A stretch of 64,000 nt of DNA from Oscillospiraceae bacterium (lineage in GTDB: Bacteria > Bacillota > Clostridia > Oscillospirales > Acutalibacteraceae). The stretch spans positions 1 through 64,000 of the forward strand of contig DPOR01000003.1 of assembly GCA_003538135.1 (NCBI GenBank), given 5' to 3'. Positions 33,449 through 42,363 of this stretch are shown one piece after another. Position numbers and translations under genes: made by a program. The stretch's first letter is position 1. Each line of letters begins with the position of its first letter. A model generated the notes under the pieces. That model had not been told where the DNA came from. It saw only the letters and a list, made by a program, of their open reading frames with translations, and made no database searches.

Positions 33449-34134
33449 TGCCGGAGCTTGGATTTCAATATGAGCTTTCGCGCTCCGACCGCAGGACGCT
33501 GAGCATAAAAATTTCGCGCGACGCAAAGGTGCTGGTTTATGCCCCGCGCCGCATGAGTCTTAAACAGATCGAGGATTTTCTTTTTGAAAAGCGCGGATGG
33601 GTGCTCGAAAATCTCGCGAAAGTGCAGGAGCGCAAGGCGACCTCCGACTCGTTCGTTCCGGGAGGGGAGACGGGACTGCTCCTTTTCGGGCGCGAATATC
33701 CGTTGACGGTTGTCAAAAGCAGGCGAGCGGGCTTTGACGGCGGCAGCTTCTTTGTCCCCGACGGACTTTCTCCAGATGAGACGGCGGCCGCGCTCAAGGA
33801 GGTCTATCGCTCGATAGCGAAAGATTACCTCGTCAAAAGAACATATGAGCTCGCGGACAGCTTCGGCGAAACCGTCGCCTCGGTCAAGATAAATTCCGCG
33901 AGAACCCGCTGGGGGTCATGTACTTCAAATCGGAATATAAACCTCTCGCTGTTTCTCATTATGGCGCCCGAGGGCGCTGTCGATTACTGCATAATCCACG
34001 AGCTTTCGCATCTTAAGCACATGGATCATTCGGCGGCGTTTTGGCGGCTTGTCGCCTCGCGGTGTCCGGATTACAAAGAGCGCAGGGAGGAGCTAAAAGC
34101 TCTGAACTCACGACTTGTGCGCGAAAAATGGTAA
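33448..34134 (+). CDS. YgjP-type (DUF45, M48-like) metallopeptidase
   Basis: A 228-residue protein of the DUF45/YgjP family. The zinc motif is HELSHLKHMDHS (H184, E185, H188 plus a following His), preceded by the family stretch TRWGSCTSNRNINLS. It has no signal peptide, so it is cytoplasmic. ATG 33448 overlaps the aldolase stop; a GTG one codon earlier is also possible. Peptidase activity is inferred from the motif only. Confidence 0.88.
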   Translation: MPELGFQYELSRSDRRTLSIKISRDAKVLVYAPRRMSLKQIEDFLFEKRGWVLENLAKVQERKATSDSFVPGGETGLLLFGREYPLTVVKSRRAGFDGGSFFVPDGLSPDETAAALKEVYRSIAKDYLVKRTYELADSFGETVASVKINSARTRWGSCTSNRNINLSLFLIMAPEGAVDYCIIHELSHLKHMDHSAAFWRLVASRCPDYKERREELKALNSRLVREKW

Positions 34135-34149
34135 AAAACCGACCGAATT

Positions 34150-34175
34150 CGGGGCTGAAAAATTGCCCCGTTTTT
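34150..34175 (+). terminator. Terminator after the metallopeptidase gene
   Basis: Stem CGGGGC/GCCCCG with a 9-base loop and five T's. Confidence 0.8.
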
Positions 34176-34190
34176 GTTCTTTTTAAACGA

Positions 34191-34220
34191 TTGACAAAGG
34201 ATATAAATTCCATATATAAT
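34191..34220 (+). promoter_or_regulatory. Promoter of the lipase gene
   Basis: TTGACA and TATAAT with an 18-bp spacer, about 65 bp before the GTG start. Confidence 0.7.
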
Positions 34221-34286
34221 TAGCTTGTTAACGGCGCGTTCGGAGAATAACCGCCGGCAAATATAATCACAAAAAGGGATGATTAT

Positions 34287-35441
34287 GTGGCAAAAATAAT
34301 TTCATTTATCGTATCCGTAATTATGTTCTGCTTCCCTGCGCTCAACATTCCGCACGTTGAGGTTGACGACTCGAAGTTCAACACCGAGTATGCCAACGTT
34401 TTCGTTCACGGTCTTGCGGGCTGGGGCAGCTACGAGTGGTATGACGATTTTATGCCCTATTGGGGTATGTTCGGCGGCGATTTGATGCAGTATCTCAATG
34501 CGCGCGGCTTTGAGTGCTATTCCGCGTCGGTCGACCCCACGGGAAGCGCGTGGGACAGAGCCTGTGAGCTCTATGCCCAGCTCACCGGCACCGTTACCGA
34601 TTACGGCGAGGAGCATTCCAAGCGCTGCCGCCACGCCAGATACGGCGAGGATTTCTCATCCGATCCGCTTATTGACGAGTGGAGCGCCGAGGAAAAGATA
34701 AATCTTCTCGGTCACTCGTTCGGCGGCGCAACGGTCAGGCTTCTGGCGGAGCTTATGGCAAACGGCAGCGAGGCCGAGCGCAAGGCGTCGGGCGACGATG
34801 TCTCCGACCTGTTCACGGGCGGAAAGGGCGATTGGATATATTCCGTAACCGCGCTCGCCGCTCCGCATAACGGCACGACCGCCTATCTCATCCGCGAGGC
34901 GATACTCAAGGATATCAACGCCACCGCCGAGGAGCGTGCGGTTATTGCCATGCTCACCGTTGCCACAGCGCCGCATCTCGACAGAGCTCTTTCCGACAGT
35001 GCGGAGTACGATATGGATATCGACCACGCCATGGCGATGAACAAGAATATCTCGACGCTCGAGAATGTCTATTATTTCTCCTATCCGTGCAGCGTCACAA
35101 AGCAGAACGCAGACGGAACTCACAGCCCGGTTGACGGCAATATCAACAGGCTTTTCAGAGCGTGCTCAATAAGAATGGGCAAGTTCACCTGCACCACCAA
35201 GGGCGGTTATGTCGTAGATGAAAAGTGGTTCGAGAATGACGGACTTGTCAGCACATATTCTGCCCTTGCGCCGTTCAACGCGCCCTCGACAGTCTATAAC
35301 GGCGGAAAAGTCGAAGCAGGCGTGTGGAACATAATGCCGACCTACAGCGGCGACCACCTCTCGATAAACGGCGGCCTGCTCGTCAAGCATAATGTCCGAG
35401 TGTTCTATGTCGACCTGCTCACAATGATAAACGAGCTGTAA
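34287..35441 (+). CDS. Secreted lipase, family I.5/I.6-like
   Basis: A 384-residue alpha/beta hydrolase with an N-terminal signal sequence (about 1-20) and so exported. It matches the Staphylococcus/Geobacillus lipase group: VFVHGLAGWG oxyanion region, SVDPTGSAWDRACELYAQL, then DYGEEHSKRCRHARYG, whose Asp and two His are zinc ligands in the Geobacillus enzymes, and the nucleophile S144 in GHSFGG. The last His is probably in SGDHLSING. GTG 34287 has AGGGATG upstream. Monocistronic, with its own promoter and terminator. It would hydrolyse triacylglycerols or other esters outside the cell; the exact substrate is unknown. Confidence 0.85.
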   Translation: MAKIISFIVSVIMFCFPALNIPHVEVDDSKFNTEYANVFVHGLAGWGSYEWYDDFMPYWGMFGGDLMQYLNARGFECYSASVDPTGSAWDRACELYAQLTGTVTDYGEEHSKRCRHARYGEDFSSDPLIDEWSAEEKINLLGHSFGGATVRLLAELMANGSEAERKASGDDVSDLFTGGKGDWIYSVTALAAPHNGTTAYLIREAILKDINATAEERAVIAMLTVATAPHLDRALSDSAEYDMDIDHAMAMNKNISTLENVYYFSYPCSVTKQNADGTHSPVDGNINRLFRACSIRMGKFTCTTKGGYVVDEKWFENDGLVSTYSALAPFNAPSTVYNGGKVEAGVWNIMPTYSGDHLSINGGLLVKHNVRVFYVDLLTMINEL

Positions 35442-35466
35442 TTTTTCGATAATTTTGCGATACACA

Positions 35467-35497
35467 ACCTGCCACGGTCTGCCCATGGCAGGTTTTT
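35467..35497 (+). terminator. Terminator of the lipase gene
   Basis: A perfect 8-bp stem ACCTGCCA/TGGCAGGT with an 11-base loop, then TTTTC. Confidence 0.85.
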
Positions 35498-35650
35498 CGC
35501 TTGTCACAGTACGGAGACAGCGGCAAAGCGGGATTTTCCGGGGCGATTATGGCTCCCCTGCAGAAGAACCGGCTCGGCAAAGCCGAGACTGAGGGATTGC
35601 AGCACGGTTTTGTCCCTTTGCATAGACTTTTTTGTTTCTCAATGTCTTTA

Positions 35651-35799
35651 TAGGGTGCGGCGACTCGACGCACCGCTGCCGCCGCAGGCGGCACAGGGGG
35701 CAAGCCTCAAGCAGAGAGCGTATTACACGACACGGATGAAATAAATAGATTCCCGGTGACGCTGACGCGCCAAAGGGCCGTCGAGTCGCCGACCCCTAC
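35651..35799. repeat. Short element bounded by inverted repeats (MITE- or REP-like)
   Basis: TAGGGTGCGGCGACTCGACG at 35651-35670 reappears inverted at 35779-35799 as CGTCGAGTCGCCGACCCCTA plus C. The inner 13 bp (CGGCGACTCGACG) match perfectly. The ~110 bp between hold a GCCGCC/GGCGGC hairpin and no gene. It lies in the 617-bp gene-free stretch 35442-36058, the largest in the window. I see no transposase or clear target duplication. Confidence 0.55.
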
Positions 35800-35834
35800 A
35801 GAGTGAATAGCCACAAGCTGCTGCAAAAACCGCA

Positions 35835-35851
35835 GGCGGATAATATCCGCC
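35835..35851. repeat. REP-like palindrome
   Basis: GGCGGATAATATCCGCC, a 17-base palindrome followed by TCTACA. It is of the GGCGGAT...ATCCGCC kind scattered in intergenic regions of gut Firmicutes. It lies 36 bp after the inverted-repeat element in the same gene-free stretch. Confidence 0.5.
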
Positions 35852-35981
35852 TCTACACGGTTTAATATACGTCAGTCGCTGTGTTTTTGCGGACGAACAA
35901 GATCTCCCCTGCGGTGTACTTCTTGCAATTGCCATGCAAATCCCAATTTGTCTAATCATCTCATAAAACCTCAATGCATAC

Positions 35982-36014
35982 AAAAAGTCCCGACAGGCAT
36001 TATACTGTCGGGAC
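35982..36014 (-). terminator. Terminator of mtaB
   Basis: A perfect 10-bp stem GTCCCGACAG/CTGTCGGGAC with an 8-base loop. On the minus strand it is followed by five T's, 45 bp after the mtaB stop. Confidence 0.9.
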
Positions 36015-36058
36015 TGAATATATTTTACGGACACTCGGCATTTGCGGTGCCGTTTTTG

Positions 36059-37342
36059 TTATATCAATTCTCCCTCGCACAGGTCATCGCCGCAGGCGGT
36101 GATTTTTACTTTGTGCAGCCCGTGCGAGCAGCCGCTCTTTACCCTGACGGGCGTGTAGTTCGCCGTGTAGCCCCGAACACTGCCGTCGCGCAGCTTCTCC
36201 TCAAACAGCACCTCGACCGTCCTGCCTATTTGCGAGCGCAAAAATTCCCGGCGCACTTCGTTAGCCGCCGCGATCATCTCGCGGCTTCTGCGCTCTTTTT
36301 CGGCGTTTTCTATAACCTCGGGGAACTCCGCCGCACGTGTGCCCGCTCTGCGCGAATAGGGGAACACATGGACTTTTTCGAAGCCTGTCTTTTTGACAAA
36401 TTCGAGTGAGGTCTCGAAGTCCTCCCGCGTCTCGCCCGAGAAGCCGACCATAACGTCGGTGGTCAGCGTCGCGTCATCAAACTCGTCTCTGAGCCTCTTG
36501 CAAAGCTCCTCGTATTCGGCCGAGGTGTAGTGGCGGTTCATGCGCTTCAGAGTCTTGTCGCAGCCGCTCTGGAGCGATATGTGAAACTGCGGACAGAGCT
36601 TTTTGCATTCGGCGAGCCTTTTTGTAACCTCCGGGGTCATGTGGTCGGGCTCGAGAGAGCCGAGACGCACGCGCTTTATCCCGTCAAAAGAGGCGGCAAG
36701 CTCCACGGCGTCGCAGAGATTCAAACCGCAGTCCGTGCCGTAGGCCGAAAGATTTATGCCGACGAGGACTATCTCCGAGAAGCCCTTCTTTTCGAGCGAG
36801 GATATCTCTTTTCTTATGTCCTCAAGCGGCTTTGAGCGCACCCGTCCGCGCGCGTAGGGGATTATGCAGTAGGAGCAGAAGCGGTTGCAGCCGTCCTCAA
36901 TTTTGACCGTCGCCCTCGTGCGCTCGCGGAAGTCCTCTATCAGCTCGCCGGAAAATTTTTCGCCGCTTTCGTGCTCTGAGATACGCACTATTCTCTCGCG
37001 CGTGCGGAAAAATTCGTCTATCATATCGGGTATCTGCCTGTTTAAGCGGTTGCCCGTGACAATATCCGCCTGAGTCAGCAGCCGCGCGTCCTCGGGGAAC
37101 GCCTGCGGCATACAGCCCGTGAGCACTATCACGGCGTCAGGGTGCAGCTTTTTGAGATGGCGCACATTCTGTCTCGTTTTGCGGTCGCTCTCGGCGGTTA
37201 CGGTGCAGGAGTTTACTATGTAGACATCCGCGTCCTCGTTAGCCCCGACGCACTCGAAGCCGCGCTTTATCAGCGCCTGCTCCATGGACTGCGATTCATA
37301 TTGATTGACCTTGCACCCGAGGGTGCAGAATGCGACCTTCAT
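36059..37342 (-). CDS. mtaB: tRNA t6A37 methylthiotransferase MtaB
   Basis: A 427-residue radical-SAM enzyme that adds a methylthio group to t6A at position 37 of tRNAs. The N-terminal UPF0004 domain begins KVAFCTLGCKVNQYES, with the other cluster cysteines in VNSCTVT and LTGCMPQ. The radical-SAM motif CNRFCSYC is at about residue 150, and a TRAM domain occupies the last ~60 residues. The opening sequence and the lack of an N-terminal extension mark the MtaB (YqeV) branch rather than MiaB or RimO. Confidence 0.93.
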   Translation of the reverse strand: MKVAFCTLGCKVNQYESQSMEQALIKRGFECVGANEDADVYIVNSCTVTAESDRKTRQNVRHLKKLHPDAVIVLTGCMPQAFPEDARLLTQADIVTGNRLNRQIPDMIDEFFRTRERIVRISEHESGEKFSGELIEDFRERTRATVKIEDGCNRFCSYCIIPYARGRVRSKPLEDIRKEISSLEKKGFSEIVLVGINLSAYGTDCGLNLCDAVELAASFDGIKRVRLGSLEPDHMTPEVTKRLAECKKLCPQFHISLQSGCDKTLKRMNRHYTSAEYEELCKRLRDEFDDATLTTDVMVGFSGETREDFETSLEFVKKTGFEKVHVFPYSRRAGTRAAEFPEVIENAEKERRSREMIAAANEVRREFLRSQIGRTVEVLFEEKLRDGSVRGYTANYTPVRVKSGCSHGLHKVKITACGDDLCEGELI

Positions 37343-37389
37343 ATCATCACCGCGGCAAAAGCCGCCCTTCCTTTGAGTTTTGCAGTGAA

Positions 37390-37418
37390 ATTATACAGCA
37401 TTTCGCGCTCTTGTGCAA
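37390..37418 (-). promoter_or_regulatory. Promoter of mtaB
   Basis: On the minus strand TTGCAC and TATAAT with exactly 17-bp spacing and a TG one base before the -10, some 48 bp before the mtaB start. Confidence 0.7.
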
Positions 37419-37500
37419 GTCCGACGGGCTAAGAAGCGGTCGGGCGGCATATATCTTTAATGCTGCTTATATTTGCTTTTGATTTTCGGGAGATGATGTT

Positions 37501-38655
37501 ATGAACCGTAAGCTTAAAACCACTCTGTGCGCCGCGCTCGTCCTGCTGCTGACGCTCTCCTGCTGCTGCGTCGGCTTTGCCGATGAGCCCATGCCCGTCA
37601 CCGTCAAGGCGAAGGCGGCGGTGCTCATGGATGTCGGCACGGGTAAAGTCCTCATGAGCATGAACGCCGACGAGAAGCTCTATCCCGCGTCGGTCACAAA
37701 AATAATGACGCTGCTGCTCGTGACCGAAGCGCTCGACAGCGGCAAGATAACCCTCGGCGACACCGTCACCGCCTCATCCTCCGCCGCGTCCAAGGGCGGT
37801 TCGCAGATATGGCTCAAGGAGGGCGAGCAGATGACCGTCGAGGAGCTGCTCAAAGCGACTGCCGTCTACAGCGCCAACGACGCCTGCACCGCTCTGGGTG
37901 AGCTGCTGGCGGGCAGCGACGAGGCTTTTACCGCGATGATAAACGAGCGCGCCCGTCAGCTCGGCATGAAAAATACCCATTTCGATAACTGTACGGGGCT
38001 CGACGATACGACTACAACGCATCTGACGACCGCCATGGATGTTGCGATAATGTCGCGCGAGCTGCTAAAGCACGAGAGAATAACAAAATATACGACCATA
38101 TGGATGGACTCCCTGCGCGGCGGCGCCACGGAGCTTGTCAACACGAATAAGCTCGTCAGGTTCTATAAGGGCACGACGGGGCTCAAGACGGGCACGACCG
38201 CAAAGGCCGGGTGCTGTGTCTCGGCGAGCGCAAAGCGCGGCAACACGCATCTTATCGCCGTAGTTATGGGCAGTCAGACGAGCGACGACCGCTTCAACGG
38301 CGCAAAGGCCATGCTCAATTGGGGCTTTGCGAATTATTCTACGGTAACGCCTCGGATAGACCCGTCGCTGATAACCGATGTCGCTGTTATAGGCGGCGTT
38401 GCCGACTATGTTCACCCGGCTCTGCCGAAAGCCGCGTCCGTGCTCGTCAAAAAGGGCGACGAGGGAAAAATCAGGACCGACGTCGAGCTGTGTATAGATG
38501 TTAAGGCGCCCGTAGAGAAAGGGCAGGTGCTCGGTAAAGCGGTGATTCGCCTCGGAGACGAAAAAATAGGGGAGTACAATATTATAGCCCCGGAGGCCGT
38601 GCGCGCACTGACATTTAAAGATATTTTCTTCCGTCTGCTGAAAGCTCTCGCCTGA
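37501..38655 (+). CDS. D-alanyl-D-alanine carboxypeptidase (DacF-like)
   Basis: A 384-residue low-molecular-weight penicillin-binding protein that trims the terminal D-Ala of peptidoglycan stem peptides. A signal peptide (1-28) leads to the S11 peptidase domain: S64-V-T-K67, the S124-A-N triad element and K229-T-G. A C-terminal PBP5-like beta domain (about 285-360) and a last hydrophobic/amphipathic helix that would anchor it to the membrane follow. In Bacillus dacF lies directly upstream of spoIIAA; here it is 6 kb downstream of sigF, so a sporulation role is possible but not shown. Confidence 0.92.
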   Translation: MNRKLKTTLCAALVLLLTLSCCCVGFADEPMPVTVKAKAAVLMDVGTGKVLMSMNADEKLYPASVTKIMTLLLVTEALDSGKITLGDTVTASSSAASKGGSQIWLKEGEQMTVEELLKATAVYSANDACTALGELLAGSDEAFTAMINERARQLGMKNTHFDNCTGLDDTTTTHLTTAMDVAIMSRELLKHERITKYTTIWMDSLRGGATELVNTNKLVRFYKGTTGLKTGTTAKAGCCVSASAKRGNTHLIAVVMGSQTSDDRFNGAKAMLNWGFANYSTVTPRIDPSLITDVAVIGGVADYVHPALPKAASVLVKKGDEGKIRTDVELCIDVKAPVEKGQVLGKAVIRLGDEKIGEYNIIAPEAVRALTFKDIFFRLLKALA

Positions 38656-38750
38656 AAACTGTATAAATAGACAAATTGAGTCCCTGCTTTTTGTCGGATA
38701 ATACAAAAAAGAACGGTAATTCATATTTGTAATAAAAAGTAATTCGCAGG

Positions 38751-38759
38751 TGTTATAAT
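38751..38759 (+). promoter_or_regulatory. Extended -10 promoter of the membrane protein gene
   Basis: TGTTATAAT, a perfect -10 with TGn extension, 47 bp before the GTG start at 38807. No good -35 is present. Confidence 0.55.
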
Positions 38760-38806
38760 TAGCTCGTGCGTTTTAGGGAAAAAACAAAAGAAAAGAGGAA
38801 AAGTTT

Positions 38807-39568
38807 GTGAAAAATTATTTCAGCCGGCTCATGTCGAGCGCGAAGAAATGGGAGTTCATCGTATGGTGGATATTCCGTCTGATTATGATAGGTGCGATGG
38901 TGAGCCTTCTGTTTACCAACCCGCCTTCTGACTTGCCGAAGACGCAGATGGCGCTTCAGCTGACCGCTAATCTTATCGGAATGTTTGCGTGGGAGATAAT
39001 TCAGGCTCTGCCCGAAAAGAACTGCCTGCGCCAGCTCCCGGCTTATTGCCAGACCGTCGCCTCCGTCGGTCTGCTCCTCGCCTCGTTCGGCGGCGCGTTC
39101 CTGAATTTTTACTATACAATTTTTATGTGGGATAAGATTCTCCACCTGCTCGGCGGCGCCGAGGCGGTGTTCATGGGCTATGAGCTTGCAACTGCCATGC
39201 AAAAGCGCGACAAGAAGCAGTGCGACCTGCCGATAGTCCTGCTCTGCGCTCTCGGCTTCTCGTTCTTTATCTCCACCTGCTGGGAGCTCTTCGAGTTCAG
39301 CTTCGATCAGTTCGCGGGCGGCGATTCCCAGCATTGGTCGTATGAGCTTGCACAGGCTGCGAACAACACGAGAACATTCTTTGACCCCCGAGATCCCGCC
39401 CGTTTCGCACTCATAGACACCATGACCGATATAGTCTTCAATACTCTCGGCGCAGTGCCGTTTTATATCATACTTAAAATAGTGCCTTATCATCATAGGG
39501 GCAAGAACAACGTCAACGATATGTTCGCCCCCAAAGGCGCGGAAAAGGAACTTGTAAAGGCAAAATGA
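38807..39568 (+). CDS. DUF2238/YjdF-like integral membrane protein
   Basis: A 253-residue protein with about six transmembrane helices. The spaced motifs WDKILHLLGGAEAVF, STCWELFEFSFDQF and ALIDTMTDIVFNTLGA resemble the DUF2238 (YjdF) family, whose function is unknown; they put conserved Asp, His and Glu residues in or near the membrane. GTG 38807 has an AGAGGAAA site. It overlaps the following methyltransferase gene by 4 bp (ATGA), which suggests co-transcription. Confidence 0.65.
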   Translation: MKNYFSRLMSSAKKWEFIVWWIFRLIMIGAMVSLLFTNPPSDLPKTQMALQLTANLIGMFAWEIIQALPEKNCLRQLPAYCQTVASVGLLLASFGGAFLNFYYTIFMWDKILHLLGGAEAVFMGYELATAMQKRDKKQCDLPIVLLCALGFSFFISTCWELFEFSFDQFAGGDSQHWSYELAQAANNTRTFFDPRDPARFALIDTMTDIVFNTLGAVPFYIILKIVPYHHRGKNNVNDMFAPKGAEKELVKAK

Positions 39569-40380
39569 GCTTTCGCTGTCCCGTATGCTCGCAGGAGCTT
39601 AAAAAAGAACAGAAGATATGGGCGTGCCCGCAGGGGCATACATTCGACATAGCCGCAAAGGGCTATGTGAATCTGCTGATGAGCAACTCCTCCGGCGCAA
39701 AGCGCCACGGCGACGATCGCCTGATGATAAACGCGCGGCGCGATTTTCTCTCAAAGGGCTTTTATGAGCCTCTGCGCGAGGCTCTGTATGAGGCGCTTTC
39801 GGCGGAATTTCCGCGCGGAGGCACCTTGCTCGATGCGGGCTGCGGCGAGTGCTGGTACACTTCGTATTTTAAGCGCAGACTCAATGAAGCGGGGCTTGAG
39901 CCGAATGTGCTCGGCGTGGATATCTCCAAATATGCGCTCGAAAAAGCACCGAAAAGCTGCGGAGTCGAACGCGCGGTTGCGAGCATATATAAGCTGCCCG
40001 TGGGCGACGGAGAATGCGACGCGCTCGTCAATATATTCGCGCCCGCCTGCCCGCAGGAGTTTTCGCGTGTGCTCAAAAAAGACGGACTGTTTATAAAGGC
40101 GATACCGCTCGAAAAGCACCTGTGGGAGCTCAAGAGCGCTGTATATGACGCACCGTACGAAAACGAAGTTCCGCCGCATGAGACGGAGGGCTTTCGGCTC
40201 GTCGGCGAAAAGAAGCTGTGCTACAGCTTCACGCTCGAAAGCACCGAAGATATCGCAGATCTTTTCAATATGACGCCGTACTGCTACAAAACCTCTCGGC
40301 AGGACAGGGAGAAGCTCGAAAAATTGAACTCGCTCACCGTCAGTGCGCAGTTCAGTGTTCTCACTTATAAAAAGCTGTAA
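39565..40380 (+). CDS. RlmA-like 23S rRNA guanine-N1 methyltransferase
   Basis: A 271-residue SAM-dependent methyltransferase. The N-terminal zinc finger has Cys5, Cys8, Cys21 and His25 (CPVCSQEL...CPQGHTFD), a hallmark of RlmA(I)/RlmA(II), which methylate G745 or G748 of 23S rRNA. The SAM site is LLDAGCGECWYTSYF, followed by LGVDISKYALEKA. RlmA(II)-type enzymes influence tylosin resistance; the branch cannot be told. Start by ATGA overlap with the membrane protein gene. Confidence 0.85.
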   Translation: MSFRCPVCSQELKKEQKIWACPQGHTFDIAAKGYVNLLMSNSSGAKRHGDDRLMINARRDFLSKGFYEPLREALYEALSAEFPRGGTLLDAGCGECWYTSYFKRRLNEAGLEPNVLGVDISKYALEKAPKSCGVERAVASIYKLPVGDGECDALVNIFAPACPQEFSRVLKKDGLFIKAIPLEKHLWELKSAVYDAPYENEVPPHETEGFRLVGEKKLCYSFTLESTEDIADLFNMTPYCYKTSRQDREKLEKLNSLTVSAQFSVLTYKKL

Positions 40381-40411
40381 GTCTTTGCGGCATATAATTT
40401 CATACTTTTAA

Positions 40412-40450
40412 AATCCCTCGGCTTATTTTTTCGAACCGGGGGATTTTTTC
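40412..40450 (+). terminator. Terminator of the rlmA-like gene
   Basis: Stem AATCCCTCGG/CCGGGGGATT with a single mismatch and 14-base loop, followed by TTTTTC. Confidence 0.8.
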
Positions 40451-40471
40451 TGTTCTTTTTAGCGTTTGTTA

Positions 40472-40500
40472 TTGTAAAAATCAAGTTTTCGTCGTATACT
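40472..40500 (+). promoter_or_regulatory. Promoter of kdgK-eda
   Basis: TTGTAA and TATACT with 17-bp spacing, about 68 bp before the kinase start. Confidence 0.65.
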
Positions 40501-40567
40501 AATCCTGTATGGCAATAGGCGGGTTTCCCGCGTCAAACACGGCCGGCAGGGAAAGGAAGTAAAAATT

Positions 40568-41665
40568 ATGCAGCTTGAACTTAAAAGACCGGAGGACTGT
40601 ATGTTCGATGAAATATCTCTTGGAGAGATAATGCTCCGTCTCGACCCGGGAGCGGGCAGAATAAAGAATTCCCGTTCCTTTTCCGCTTGGGAGGGCGGCG
40701 GAGAATACAATGTCGCCCGCGGCCTGCGCCGCTGCTTCGGGCTGCGTACCGCAGTCATAACCGCCCTTGCCGATAACGAGGTCGGCAGGCTCATAGAGGA
40801 CTTTATTCTTCAGGGCGGAGTCGATACCTCGTTTATAAAATGGATGAGCTATGACGGCATCGGCAGAAATGTCCGAAACGGGCTCAACTTTACCGAGCGC
40901 GGCTACGGTATACGCGGAGCCGTCGGCGTGTCCGACAGGGGCAACACCGCAGCCTCTCAGCTCAGAGCCGAGGATGTTGACTGGGATTATATTTTCGGCA
41001 AATTGGGAGTCCGCTGGCTGCACACGGGCGGAATCTTTGCCGCTCTCTCCGAGACGAGCGCAGAGACCGTTATAGCCGCAGTCAAAAAGGCCAAGGAATA
41101 CGGCACCGTCGTCTCCTATGACCTCAACTACCGTCCCTCGCTCTGGAAGGGCATAGGCGGACTTGAAAAGGCTCGGCAGGTCAACCGCGAAATCGCAAAA
41201 TATATCGACGTCATGATAGGCAACGAGGAGGACTTCACCGCCTGCCTCGGTCTTGAGGTCGAGGGCAACGACGCGGGACTCAAGAAGCTCAATGTCGAAG
41301 GCTATTGCAAAATGATAGAGAACGCCGTCAAGATTTATCCGAATTTCAAGGTGGTTGCGACTACGCTCAGAACCGTCAAGACAGCTACCGTCAACGATTG
41401 GAGCGCCATCTGCTGGGCGGACGGCAAGCTCTATGAGGGCATGAAGCTCGACGCGCTCGAGATATTCGACCGCGTTGGCGGAGGCGATTCGTTCGCGTCG
41501 GGACTTATCTACGGACTTATGACCGAGGGCGAGCCTCAGTATGCCGTCAACTGCGGCATAGCGCACGGTGCGCTGGCTATGACCACGCCGGGCGACACCT
41601 CCATGGCGAGCAAGCGCGAGGTCGAGGCCGTTATGAACGGCGCGGGCGCAAGAGTGCAGAGATAA
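40568..41665 (+). CDS. kdgK: PfkB-family sugar kinase, probable 2-dehydro-3-deoxygluconokinase
   Basis: A 365-residue ribokinase-fold kinase. The PfkB signature FDRVGGGDSFASGLIYGL holds the catalytic Asp and anion hole; WEGGGEYNVARGLRR near residue 40 binds the sugar; VSYDLNYRPSLW is typical of KDG kinases. It is followed at 17 bp by a KDPG aldolase, so the pair should convert 2-keto-3-deoxygluconate via its 6-phosphate to pyruvate and glyceraldehyde 3-phosphate, the end of hexuronate or pectin catabolism. No dehydratase or uronate isomerase lies in the window. Confidence 0.88.
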   Translation: MQLELKRPEDCMFDEISLGEIMLRLDPGAGRIKNSRSFSAWEGGGEYNVARGLRRCFGLRTAVITALADNEVGRLIEDFILQGGVDTSFIKWMSYDGIGRNVRNGLNFTERGYGIRGAVGVSDRGNTAASQLRAEDVDWDYIFGKLGVRWLHTGGIFAALSETSAETVIAAVKKAKEYGTVVSYDLNYRPSLWKGIGGLEKARQVNREIAKYIDVMIGNEEDFTACLGLEVEGNDAGLKKLNVEGYCKMIENAVKIYPNFKVVATTLRTVKTATVNDWSAICWADGKLYEGMKLDALEIFDRVGGGDSFASGLIYGLMTEGEPQYAVNCGIAHGALAMTTPGDTSMASKREVEAVMNGAGARVQR

Positions 41666-41682
41666 GAGAGGAGAGTAAAAAA

Positions 41683-42330
41683 ATGGATAAAGAACAAATA
41701 CTTACTAAAATACAGGACTGCGGCATTGTCGCGGTCGTCAGAGCGGAGAGTGCAGACCGGGCGAGCAGAATCGCCGACGCCTGCATAGAGGGCGGCGTTG
41801 CGGCTATCGAGCTCACTTTCACAGTGCCCCATGCGGATAAGGTCATAGAGGAGCTTGCAAAGCGCTACACCCCCGATCAGATGATTCTCGGCGCGGGCAC
41901 GGTTATGGATGCGCCTACCGCGAGAATAGCCATGCTCTCGGGCGCAAATTTTGTTGTCAGCCCTTATTTTGACCCCGAAACAGTAAAAATGTGCAACCGC
42001 TACAGGGTTGCCGTCATGCCCGGAATAATGACCGTCAAGGAGGCTGTCGCCGCCATGGAGGCGGGCGCGGATATACTCAAAGTGTTCCCCGGCGACGTCT
42101 ACGGGCCGAAGATAATAAAAGCCATAAGAGGGCCGATACCCTACGCGAAGATGATGCCCACGGGCGGAGTCGATGTCGATAACGCCGCCGATTGGATAAA
42201 GGCGGGCGCAGTGGCGGTAGGCGCGGGCAGCTCGCTGACGGCGGGCGCAAAGACCGGCGACTACAAAAAAATCACCGACACCGCACGCAAGTTTATTGAG
42301 AATATAAAGGCGGCGCGCGAGGGAAGATAA
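41683..42330 (+). CDS. eda: 2-keto-3-deoxy-6-phosphogluconate (KDPG) aldolase
   Basis: A 215-residue class I aldolase that cleaves KDPG to pyruvate and glyceraldehyde 3-phosphate. Family residues are visible: the general acid/base Glu in GGVAAIELTFTVPHA, GAGTVMDAPTAR, and the Schiff-base Lys in ADILKVFPGDVYGPKIIKAI, then PTGGVDVDN. It shares the operon with kdgK. Obg follows 34 bp later, and is probably read from the same or an internal promoter. Confidence 0.92.
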   Translation: MDKEQILTKIQDCGIVAVVRAESADRASRIADACIEGGVAAIELTFTVPHADKVIEELAKRYTPDQMILGAGTVMDAPTARIAMLSGANFVVSPYFDPETVKMCNRYRVAVMPGIMTVKEAVAAMEAGADILKVFPGDVYGPKIIKAIRGPIPYAKMMPTGGVDVDNAADWIKAGAVAVGAGSSLTAGAKTGDYKKITDTARKFIENIKAAREGR

Positions 42331-42363
42331 TCCCGAAAAGAAACCGAAAGTAAAGGAACCTAT

